Below are positions 35,530 to 44,648 of a stretch of 63,231 nt of DNA, piece by piece. The stretch comes from an uncultured Muribaculaceae bacterium (GTDB taxonomy: Bacteria > Bacteroidota > Bacteroidia > Bacteroidales > Muribaculaceae), in contig CAJGDJ010000009.1 in the NCBI GenBank assembly GCA_904502025.1, positions 1 through 63,231 on the forward strand. The letters are read 5' to 3'. Made by a program: the position numbers and the translations under genes. The stretch's first letter is position 1, and each line of letters opens with the position of its first letter. The notes beneath the pieces were generated by a model. The model was not told where the DNA came from. It worked only from the letters and a program-made list of their open reading frames with translations, and did no database searches.

Positions 35530-38500
35530 CTAATAATTTTTATACAAATAACTGTTCATATTCGTCTTGTTTGTCAATACATCCGACGGGTTCTTGATAG
35601 TATAGGTGTACCTTGAATTACATGGTCCCATATTCAAATACGCACGGTCAGAAACGGTATATTCTGCTTTCTTAAAGTTGTAAGCATTCACTCGATAGTA
35701 AGTAACCTTTATTTGTGTAATGTTATCCCATTTGGGAATAAAGTCAAGATAACCACCACGAGTGCCATAGACATAGTTGCCTTGGCTGTTTGTTCCGGTG
35801 ATAACTTGGTTGTATTCTATATCCACAAGACGAGTTGGGTAGTTTCCAACAAGTCCCAACAAGATATCCTCACTGCGTTCCTCTTGTGGGCGAGAATAGT
35901 CTTTAGGCAAATCGTCATAACTTGACCACATAGTGGCTTGCTTGCGATCCCCCTTGTTATTGAATTGCGAACCCCATAGAATACCCAACTGATAATATGG
36001 CATCTCTATACGGACATCGGGATTTAGAGTAGATTTCGAAGTAAGATATACACCTGTGTTAGTTTCCATCAGATTCTCAATTGTATTTGCAGCACTAGTA
36101 CTATAATCGCCTCTACTAAATCCCATCATATATTGTAATTCCCAACGGAGATTTGAATCAAATCGGTCAACTGCACTATATACAGCATACAGGTCTTGTA
36201 TCAAATATGTAGCGCGATATTTATCGTCTTTACCACTTGTCAACAATGTATATGCACGCTCGCGACCACCGATAGCATAATTGTATTTAGCATCGGTCAT
36301 CACAGGAAGAGGATATTGGCAATCATTCTTCCACTGGCTACCATCATAAATTGACAAAGACTTCACCTTGTTATAATCTGACAAACTGCCATAAGAACTT
36401 TTGTAAGCTCCTTCATAAACACCACCACGGTCATGGTAAATTAGAGATTGAGCCGTAGTCGCATTTACCGCCAATCGTTTATTTGATAACGTCCACCCAC
36501 CTACAAGTCCATAGTTACTCATATATGTAATATAGGTGTATGGGTCTTGATAACGCAATGGATTCACGCCATCGGCTGCCATATATTTCTTATAGAAAGA
36601 GAGTCCTCGGGCATTAACATTCGGAGCACTGGTCTTAGTCGTTACACTATTCAAGCGTATGCCCACAAATGGCTTTTCATAATTCACCTGACGACCACCA
36701 TTATAACCTTTGTGATAATATCCATCTTGTGCAGTAACCCACCAATCTGCGATATTGGTTGATTCGGTAACAATAACATTAGTACTCTTCTTCACATACC
36801 TTCCTAACACATCATTCCACTCCGTAGTAGTACGAACTTCCGTTTTTGATATTTCGTAGTTGAGTTGCAAACGATAGTCAGTTTGCTCATATATTTTTGA
36901 GTCAAATTGACCACCTTTTACTGTCAAGTTACAAGTGCTATCTGTCACAACCCAATAAGCATCTTTTTCTTCTACCAACTTCAAACTACCATTACTCAAA
37001 TGCTCTTGCAATTTCCAACGCAATTTACCCTTTTGGAATGCTTGGCTGGAAATATCAGAGAAGAATGCAATATTCGGAGACTTAATATCTGCCATATAAG
37101 CATTAGTATAGGCATTTGTCTTTAACTGATTATAGTTTGACGGATAAGCAATCGCCACATACTTTTGAATATCCTCAGGACAATCCTCTAAGCTTTCTGC
37201 TTCATCTGTACAGAAGAAATAATCCTTTGTTTGTTGCCATTTCACATTTTCATATTTTTTCTTGCTTTCGTTCCATTTAAGAGGATCTACCTCTTTGCCG
37301 TTTTCAATTTCTTTTGCCCAACCCACGATGCGCATACGATAATACTTTCCTGGGTTAAGTTTCATCATATTTATCTGATGTTGGAAACGAGACGAACCCT
37401 TGAATTCAAATCCGATACATCTGTCATATTTGTTTAAGTTTTGAGTTGATAATGAATACTCGTAAAGTAGCACTAGACTGTTCATATCAAATACAAATGT
37501 ACGACTTGCTTGAGCTTTAAGTTTTTCCTTACTGCCACCAAATTCTGCTGCCAATCGATTAAGTTCTGTTTCGTCAAGCACACGGAAATGCTCCTTAATA
37601 GGTGCCTCAGTATTAATATAAGGTGGAATGTAGAAATTGGGATTGATTGCATTTTCTTGATTCCAACCTTTGGCTTGAATAGTGTCACCGATTGAGCAGT
37701 CACCAAACAGTTTGAAATTGTCAAGTGCATTACCATAGAAAATGTCGCAACGGTCGCCACATTCAAATTCAAACTTGCGATTAATATTGATAAGACCACA
37801 CAACAAATTCAATTTCACTCTTGCTTCACCTGTAACGTAGGTAGGATTTGGTAGTCCCATTCTAAGCACACCACCTATTCCAGCGTCTATGATTGGGAAT
37901 CTTTCTTCCCAGAATCCAAGGTCAACATGGATACCAAACTTCGCATATAAGTAGGCATACATCTGACCTTCTGCATACCAACCATTGTAACCCGGTGTGC
38001 GAGGAATATTCATACATGGTGTATTTCCTATTTTGCGAAGGCTGACATCAAATCCAGCCAAAGCTCCAAGGCTACCATAGAACAAGCCAAGATCCACATC
38101 AATGTAACCCCAAGCCGAAGCACCCATCATCACACCTCCATAGGTTTGTGCTTGGAAATCTTTCAATGCATCTGTGCGAGCATTGTTTGCCTTGGTGATG
38201 TCGGCACTTTCCACTCCACTACCTTTGGTTGAGCCATCAAGGAAATTGCGAATCTTGGTAGGTATCGGAGGCAATTGTCCATCGTTTGGCAATTCATTAC
38301 CTATACATAGATAGGCATTGGCTCCAATGTTTACGCTGACAATCTTTGACTTAAAGTCAACCAATACAAATTTACAACGCAAGTCTTCATCGGGTTGTCC
38401 CAAATATAAATGCCATTTCACATTATTCAGTTTCTTTCCTTTCTCCTTCATGGTGATACGGAAATCAAGTGACATAGTGGCTTCACCCACTTTTGGTTTC

Positions 38501-41500
38501 TCGGGTGTTTTAGCTTCGGTGTTTTTATCAGCTTTTGATTTAGATTGGTCGTCAAATGCATCCATTAGTCCTCCACTCGCATTATTGACCACCTCTTTCA
38601 TGTTCTTATTAAGAGTCTTTTGCATCTCGGCTAATGAGTTTGACATAGCAGTCACTTTTTCACTTATTCCACCTATGCCATCAGCCTTAGCATCGGCTGT
38701 AATATTTAGAGCAAAATATTTGTCGATATCATCTTCTTGATATACGATGGTAGCATTGGAATTAACCATTCCTGACACTGCTTTCAAGTTTCCGGTCAAC
38801 ATGAAAGTGGTCAAACGACTCTTGGCTTTGTCATAGACAACGGTCATTTCAAAGTCACCATCCAACACATCTTTGCCAGCCGATGAAGCGATGCCCATTC
38901 CTGCAACCACTCCAATAATGCCCTTTTGAGGTTCAACCTCTGTCGCCGACTTACGAATACAATTGAAATAGAAACCGGCCGAAATATCAGTAATTGCAAT
39001 AGGCGGAATTTGAATACCTGTAGCACTACCTACCGACGCAAGGAAATATCCCCAACGATAATCGTCAAGTTTATAATAGCCTCCGGTAGCATTAGCGGTA
39101 AAGAGATCGCCCGGCATTGTAAATGTGAGAGTTCCTTTATAACCTTTACCATACTTATTATCATCATTTGCAGTCAATTCGCCTCCTAATTTCATTCCGG
39201 CAAAAGAACTGCTGAAAGATGCCTTATCAAACTTTGTATTCTCATACTTAAAGGCGATTTTTGAGAAATCAAAGTCCTTGGCTACGGCTGTAACACCACT
39301 CAAACGAGCGTTGATTGTAACGCCGGCTGTGGCACTGAGGTCTAGTCCGTCGATTAGTTTTACTCCTCCTTCGATTGACATGCTCAACAATTCGTTTTTG
39401 TAGTCAAAATCATATCTTTCGATAGAGAATTCAAATGGACCTAATTTCTTTGCCATTGAAGCCAATGACCATTGACCGGTGCTGAAATAGAATTGGTCGT
39501 TGATGTTAAATTCCTTGCCTTTGTAAAGTGTAACCAGCGTTTTTTTCGTATCTTTTGCAGTTTGCAAATCCTTTATGTCCTTAAACTGCGATTCCCACAC
39601 TGGACAGTTGGCAAGACGCATCTTTGAGAAATGAACATCTGGTATGTCAAATTCAAGAGGCAAACTACTCATCTTGTTCTTCATTGCATCGCCACCGATA
39701 CTGAGGTCGCCTGTCAAAAGTAGTTCTACACGAGTTTTTAATTCGGTTTTTTCAGGAACGGCTTCGACTAGCATATAACTCAATTTTTCGTCAAACTCAG
39801 CTGTTGCTAAAAAGAAATCAAGTTTTAGGTCTTTTATCTGTTGCACTTTAAACACATAGGCATAATTACCTGCCACGCTATTCTTCTGATCGTTTACCTT
39901 CAATATTTGACAAGTATAGCCTAATTTGCCGTCAAGCAATGGGACATCAAACTTGCCACTGAATCCACAATCATTAAAGTTGTTTTGAATAAAACTTGCT
40001 TGTACTTTATCAAGAGAGAATGCCCAACCTCCAGCTTTTCCAGTCTTAGCTGAAAGTATGTTTTCGGCACCAATTTCAATGGTTGCTCCCGAATCGTCAA
40101 AGAACATATTTTTAGCAGCTATCGCTAACCGTTTATCGTTCGAAGTGCCAAATTCCAACGATTTGGGCATCTTTACACTAATTTCTTTAATGTAAAGTCC
40201 TTGCCAAGTGTTTACTTGTCCAGCAATTAATGTTCTTGATTTGTCATACTTGTCAGGGAACTTACCCATGTGGGCTGAATTGCGAAACATTGAATGGTCA
40301 TACACAATGTTTTGAGCAACAAATGTCCACCCTGGAAGATCCTCTGCTTGGAATGGGTCCAAAGAGACATTGTCCACCATCCAGTCGTCCCAATCACTGA
40401 TGCTTGTCTTGATATTAAACACAGGGTTCTCATTTTGAGCGACACCATCAATATCTTTCTTCAAACCAGGTATCTTCATGTCAACATCAATTCCCAAAAA
40501 TTCAAATGCATCGGCATGCCAAGAAACATAACATCCATCTGTTGGGTTGATTACATCTTTGGGGGCTTTGAAGATACATTCATAATCTGAATCCGGGTCA
40601 GTTAGTGTCAAATCCGACAACAAAGCCAAGGTTCCAGATTCAGGTAAAATGCGTTCCGGAGAAATACAAATGCGTGGTGCACCGAACACCAATATTTGGT
40701 CGGCCAAGACATCACAGTCTGGTAGTACAAATTCTCCGATAATGTCCATTGTGGCGTGAGTTGCCGCAAATTTCATTGTCGTGATCTGTACATTTACCGG
40801 GCTGTTACTTGTCATTGACTCAGGTAAAGCAATCGGCATATACAATTCCTCAATATCCTGACGACCTATAGCATTCCACACATTTTGACCTAAAACAACA
40901 TATTCGTAATACTTGCTTAAATCAATCTTTTCTGCGATACTCTTCACACCTTCGGTGGCAGCCGATTGCAATTCATTTGCATACGGAATACCCGTGTCAG
41001 AGATAAGGTTATCTATACCCCAGTCACTAAATAACCCTTCTACAATATCGTTATTGCTTTTGGGATCATTCGAATATGACTGGGCTGTACCGCCAAAGAC
41101 CACCAAGTCTGTATTAATTTTCAAGTCCTCAAACTTGACACAAACCATTACCTTTGTACCAAGTGGATTCCACTCTACTCTACCTTTCCCTTCCCAAGTA
41201 TCAGCTTTCTTCCCAGCCTTTATTTCATCTATTGTCAGTAGGTATTCACCAATAGATATAGTTTTTCCTTTAAGATCATCGGCTTTTGCAGTAGTGGGAG
41301 TTTCGTTATCAATCTCCACCATATTTGAGCATTGGAAGTATTTTTTTGTAAGTGCATCTACCAGTGCAAAGTCAACTACATTAAGAGAATCGTGATGAAA
41401 AACGACAGAATCAAAGTTAGTGCAAATTGGTTTGACTCGAAGCACTAGATAATCCTTTTCATTGACTTTTTCCTTAATTTGTTCCCAACGTATTGTATCA

Positions 41501-42834
41501 ATCAATGCTTCGGTTCCTTTTACCAAATTTGTATAAATGGGTTCCGATTCAAGTGCAGCAAGTTTATCAATCGTATTTTTTCCATTAAACAATTGGACTT
41601 CATAATCAAATTTTAGCGTATCAGCTTCTGAAGCTTGACCTCCTAAATACCATACCTCACGCCATGCAATAGCCATATCACTACGAAGGAATTTCTTACG
41701 AGCAGCGATTTCGTCAAATGTAGGAGTTGTTATGGTCGGATTCTTAAAATTATACAAGGCACTCATGTCGAGGCTATCTTGCACAGATTCCTTGCCCCAT
41801 AAGGTAATAAAATCTCCCCCATCATCATCGTCTTCCTCTTCCTCGTCTTTATCTTCTGGCTTTTCAGGTTCTGGTTCTTTATTCCCGATGTCGGTCTTGA
41901 ACTTAAATGGCAAATATGTACTCTTACCATTATTTTCTATCATTACATATGAGAGTGTTCCATTTGCTTTTGGCAATGCTGTTACTTGTGCCAAATAAGT
42001 TCTATCGGCATAAAAATTACCCGTAACAACTTGAGTAGGTATGACACACATGTTTGCCAAAAGATCTTTTACCTGATAAACCACAGGGTTGCGATCCATC
42101 GCTACATCGGGTTGTTGGCCAGGGAACATCTCTACGATTTTAATATCATAGGTATAGCTTGCCGAAGATCCACATGCAACAATTGGCATTGTCCATGTAA
42201 ATTGAGCATTAAGTGGGTCAAGTTGAGCCACCGTTTCATCACTCATTACATTTATTATAGGCATCAAGAATTGTGGAGCTTGTGCCTTATAGCATATCTG
42301 AAAAGTACACGTTCCACCTTCGGGATTGCTCACCACTACAGGTGACGCCAACGGTGGATTATTCCAACGATAAGCAGTTATTTTAGTTCGATACGTTCCT
42401 TCTGGTAGTAACCCGAATGCACCACTTTGGTAGTCATCAAAAAGATTAGCTGGGCATTGAATTTCACTTGCTGGAATATGATTAAACATATTTTTCATAT
42501 CCACCGAGTTAAGCGTATAAACCGAATTCCCTTGAATAACAAAAGGAGCTTTGGGTTGACGATTAGCTGGTGTAGCAATTGCCAAATCTGATGCAGGATT
42601 TATCTGTTCCAACTGTAGTCCTAAATACACCTGTTGCACATCTGGTGTAGTATTAGTCAACGTAATGGTAAAATATTTACCAGGGTCAGACAAATACAAC
42701 AATACTTGTGGAGGAAGCACTTGTTGTACTGGAGTCACTGTTACAATTACCTCCTGAGCAAAAGCACAGAGCCAACCGACCAACCAGGTTGTAATAATGG
42801 CGATTATCCTATATCCTTTCATACCAGAATGCAT
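35530..42834 (-). CDS. Giant exported TANFOR-type envelope protein (2,434 residues)
   Basis: Signal peptide (about 1-27, ending CAFAQ). Residues about 28-310 match the N-terminal module known in Bacteroidota as the TANFOR type: YLSDPGKYFTITLTNTTPDV, an LPEGTYRTKITAYRW strand, and ADRTYLAQVTAL. A very acidic stretch (about 315-340, EDKDEEEEDDDDGG) follows, then about 2,000 residues of beta-rich sequence of unknown fold with Gly-rich amphipathic strands late in the chain. No enzyme motif, lipobox or clear sorting tail. The ATG overlaps the stop of the barrel gene (TAATG); another in-frame ATG lies 12 bases in. Its tight link to a barrel gene and an FN3 gene suggests a large surface or periplasmic assembly. 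Confidence 0.7.
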   Translation of the reverse strand: MHSGMKGYRIIAIITTWLVGWLCAFAQEVIVTVTPVQQVLPPQVLLYLSDPGKYFTITLTNTTPDVQQVYLGLQLEQINPASDLAIATPANRQPKAPFVIQGNSVYTLNSVDMKNMFNHIPASEIQCPANLFDDYQSGAFGLLPEGTYRTKITAYRWNNPPLASPVVVSNPEGGTCTFQICYKAQAPQFLMPIINVMSDETVAQLDPLNAQFTWTMPIVACGSSASYTYDIKIVEMFPGQQPDVAMDRNPVVYQVKDLLANMCVIPTQVVTGNFYADRTYLAQVTALPKANGTLSYVMIENNGKSTYLPFKFKTDIGNKEPEPEKPEDKDEEEEDDDDGGDFITLWGKESVQDSLDMSALYNFKNPTITTPTFDEIAARKKFLRSDMAIAWREVWYLGGQASEADTLKFDYEVQLFNGKNTIDKLAALESEPIYTNLVKGTEALIDTIRWEQIKEKVNEKDYLVLRVKPICTNFDSVVFHHDSLNVVDFALVDALTKKYFQCSNMVEIDNETPTTAKADDLKGKTISIGEYLLTIDEIKAGKKADTWEGKGRVEWNPLGTKVMVCVKFEDLKINTDLVVFGGTAQSYSNDPKSNNDIVEGLFSDWGIDNLISDTGIPYANELQSAATEGVKSIAEKIDLSKYYEYVVLGQNVWNAIGRQDIEELYMPIALPESMTSNSPVNVQITTMKFAATHATMDIIGEFVLPDCDVLADQILVFGAPRICISPERILPESGTLALLSDLTLTDPDSDYECIFKAPKDVINPTDGCYVSWHADAFEFLGIDVDMKIPGLKKDIDGVAQNENPVFNIKTSISDWDDWMVDNVSLDPFQAEDLPGWTFVAQNIVYDHSMFRNSAHMGKFPDKYDKSRTLIAGQVNTWQGLYIKEISVKMPKSLEFGTSNDKRLAIAAKNMFFDDSGATIEIGAENILSAKTGKAGGWAFSLDKVQASFIQNNFNDCGFSGKFDVPLLDGKLGYTCQILKVNDQKNSVAGNYAYVFKVQQIKDLKLDFFLATAEFDEKLSYMLVEAVPEKTELKTRVELLLTGDLSIGGDAMKNKMSSLPLEFDIPDVHFSKMRLANCPVWESQFKDIKDLQTAKDTKKTLVTLYKGKEFNINDQFYFSTGQWSLASMAKKLGPFEFSIERYDFDYKNELLSMSIEGGVKLIDGLDLSATAGVTINARLSGVTAVAKDFDFSKIAFKYENTKFDKASFSSSFAGMKLGGELTANDDNKYGKGYKGTLTFTMPGDLFTANATGGYYKLDDYRWGYFLASVGSATGIQIPPIAITDISAGFYFNCIRKSATEVEPQKGIIGVVAGMGIASSAGKDVLDGDFEMTVVYDKAKSRLTTFMLTGNLKAVSGMVNSNATIVYQEDDIDKYFALNITADAKADGIGGISEKVTAMSNSLAEMQKTLNKNMKEVVNNASGGLMDAFDDQSKSKADKNTEAKTPEKPKVGEATMSLDFRITMKEKGKKLNNVKWHLYLGQPDEDLRCKFVLVDFKSKIVSVNIGANAYLCIGNELPNDGQLPPIPTKIRNFLDGSTKGSGVESADITKANNARTDALKDFQAQTYGGVMMGASAWGYIDVDLGLFYGSLGALAGFDVSLRKIGNTPCMNIPRTPGYNGWYAEGQMYAYLYAKFGIHVDLGFWEERFPIIDAGIGGVLRMGLPNPTYVTGEARVKLNLLCGLININRKFEFECGDRCDIFYGNALDNFKLFGDCSIGDTIQAKGWNQENAINPNFYIPPYINTEAPIKEHFRVLDETELNRLAAEFGGSKEKLKAQASRTFVFDMNSLVLLYEYSLSTQNLNKYDRCIGFEFKGSSRFQHQINMMKLNPGKYYRMRIVGWAKEIENGKEVDPLKWNESKKKYENVKWQQTKDYFFCTDEAESLEDCPEDIQKYVAIAYPSNYNQLKTNAYTNAYMADIKSPNIAFFSDISSQAFQKGKLRWKLQEHLSNGSLKLVEEKDAYWVVTDSTCNLTVKGGQFDSKIYEQTDYRLQLNYEISKTEVRTTTEWNDVLGRYVKKSTNVIVTESTNIADWWVTAQDGYYHKGYNGGRQVNYEKPFVGIRLNSVTTKTSAPNVNARGLSFYKKYMAADGVNPLRYQDPYTYITYMSNYGLVGGWTLSNKRLAVNATTAQSLIYHDRGGVYEGAYKSSYGSLSDYNKVKSLSIYDGSQWKNDCQYPLPVMTDAKYNYAIGGRERAYTLLTSGKDDKYRATYLIQDLYAVYSAVDRFDSNLRWELQYMMGFSRGDYSTSAANTIENLMETNTGVYLTSKSTLNPDVRIEMPYYQLGILWGSQFNNKGDRKQATMWSSYDDLPKDYSRPQEERSEDILLGLVGNYPTRLVDIEYNQVITGTNSQGNYVYGTRGGYLDFIPKWDNITQIKVTYYRVNAYNFKKAEYTVSDRAYLNMGPCNSRYTYTIKNPSDVLTNKTNMNSYLYKNY

Positions 42835-44549
42835 TATTCTTCTTTTTTAGCCTTGCTTTTAATTGCAAGCAATGTAAATGTATAAGTATAATTGAGACTA
42901 ACAGAGATATCTGTACAGTCAAGACCGCTACGGGTTTTGGTAAGATTCACATCTCCGTATTTATTAAATGCAGCATTAGCTGAAAATAAATGTACCTTAT
43001 TGAGATTATAGCTGGCCGCGATATCGGCTCCAAGGGAGAGACTTTTCGATTGTCGTTCAACCTCGTTATAACACAATGAAACTGATGCAGATAAATTCAA
43101 ATTCTTCTCTTTCAAGAAAGAACGACTCGTTCCCAATGTTGCTATATCACTGATATACTTACTATTAAACCCGTCAGACTGTTGATGACTATAAGTAAGT
43201 GTAAAATCAGTATCAATTGGTTTTACATCAATATTATAAGAAAGGCCAAGAGCCGTAGTTTTTACATCGCTTTCTCCTGAGGCGAACTTATTAAGATCTT
43301 TATTCTCTGTAAGGTTTGCCGAAACACTAATGTTGTGACCTAAATGTTCTGACTCACAGAAAAAAGAAGGGGTCAAACTATAACTTGACATAATACGATG
43401 TACTCGCGTTGTATCATTTACTACACAAGTCCCGTCTCTTTGAGTTTGCATATAACCATTATACCCAGCCATAATGCTGAAATTTTTGCCTATACGGGTA
43501 CTTGCATTTGCACCATAGACAAAACCGCATGTAGTATAAAGCTGTTCTTTGGATAGATTATCTGCCTGTCCTGAAAAAGTTCCTGAAAGAGATACCTTAT
43601 TAAATAGAGAAGTCCCAAGGGTAATGCCTAAACTTTGATAGTTATTTGACATATAATAAGTCCCAAGAGATGTATAATCGGGCTGTACCATACGATAACT
43701 GATTGAAGCATTTACCCCTTTAACATTAATATTAGCATTAACATCTCCGGCAAAACGCATAAGCGAACTATACTTGACATCAAAAACTTTATCAAAATCT
43801 GTTTTAACGGGAGCATCAGGAGCACGTAGGTCAGTATTGAATACCGAGCCCGCTGCATTGGCTGTAAATGACAACCACTTGAATGGTGTTACACATCCTT
43901 TTACCCCCACTACAATATTCTCTTTAGGAGTAACTTGTTGACGCCATAGTTCATCTATCGAATTTTCGCGATCGTAGGCATTGAGCATATAAAGGTCAAT
44001 GTAATTTTTACCTGATCCATAACCAACTTTAAATCCCCACCCCATTCGTTTGTATTGAGGAGTTCGTGCAAAGGGGTCGGTTGGATCGGGATTAATAGCG
44101 TTGCGTAAACGCCCATAAAAGAGTCCTGCACGAAGCTTGTTACTTGAGTATTCTACCCCTACACCATTAAAAGACATATTCATTACGTAGCTACTCATAG
44201 CCATGGTTGATTGTCCCAAATAGCCTGTCCAATTTTTATATGTAGGAGATAAATTAAATGATAGTTGTGGATAGTTGAAATTCAAATTATCATTGCTATA
44301 ATGCAAAGAAAATGGCATATTGAATCCATATATGCAAAAATTCAAATTGGCATATACCACGTTACTAAAAGGTGAACCATATCCATAACCTTCCGAAGAG
44401 TATCGATATGTATTTTGTGTTCCTACTGCTCCAGATATAATCAATGGATCGCTTTTTGCTATCTCTGCAATGTTTTGAGCAAACATTGTATTTGATAACA
44501 AAACTAAAAAAATAGTTATATATATTTTTTTTACGGAGCAGTGGATCAT
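42834..44549 (-). CDS. Predicted outer-membrane beta-barrel protein
   Basis: 571 residues. Signal peptide (IYITIFLVLLSNTMFAQ). The chain alternates polar and hydrophobic residues in strands throughout (LRAGLFYGRLRNA, MGWGFKVGYGSGKNYIDLYML, NISVSANLTENKDL), and ends in DISVSLNYTYTFTLLAIK, as in barrels. No family assigned. Its stop overlaps the start of the giant gene by one base (TAATG), so translation is coupled; it may anchor or export the giant protein. Confidence 0.68.
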   Translation of the reverse strand: MIHCSVKKIYITIFLVLLSNTMFAQNIAEIAKSDPLIISGAVGTQNTYRYSSEGYGYGSPFSNVVYANLNFCIYGFNMPFSLHYSNDNLNFNYPQLSFNLSPTYKNWTGYLGQSTMAMSSYVMNMSFNGVGVEYSSNKLRAGLFYGRLRNAINPDPTDPFARTPQYKRMGWGFKVGYGSGKNYIDLYMLNAYDRENSIDELWRQQVTPKENIVVGVKGCVTPFKWLSFTANAAGSVFNTDLRAPDAPVKTDFDKVFDVKYSSLMRFAGDVNANINVKGVNASISYRMVQPDYTSLGTYYMSNNYQSLGITLGTSLFNKVSLSGTFSGQADNLSKEQLYTTCGFVYGANASTRIGKNFSIMAGYNGYMQTQRDGTCVVNDTTRVHRIMSSYSLTPSFFCESEHLGHNISVSANLTENKDLNKFASGESDVKTTALGLSYNIDVKPIDTDFTLTYSHQQSDGFNSKYISDIATLGTSRSFLKEKNLNLSASVSLCYNEVERQSKSLSLGADIAASYNLNKVHLFSANAAFNKYGDVNLTKTRSGLDCTDISVSLNYTYTFTLLAIKSKAKKEE

Positions 44550-44598
44550 CGTATATTAATTATTCGGTTTTACGAACACCCTTGTCTTTAATTTATAA

Positions 44599-44635
44599 AT
44601 ATGTGTTGTGTGCAAAATCTACACACAACACATAT
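44599..44635 (-). terminator. Intercistronic hairpin between Ig-repeat and barrel genes
   Basis: Perfect 14-base arms (44599-44612 and 44622-44635; core GTGTTGTGTG) around a 9-base loop. The T-rich stretch after it on the minus strand is weak. More likely a partial terminator or an RNA end-protecting hairpin for the upstream gene than a full stop. Confidence 0.5.
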
Positions 44636-44648
44636 CCAAATAATAATG

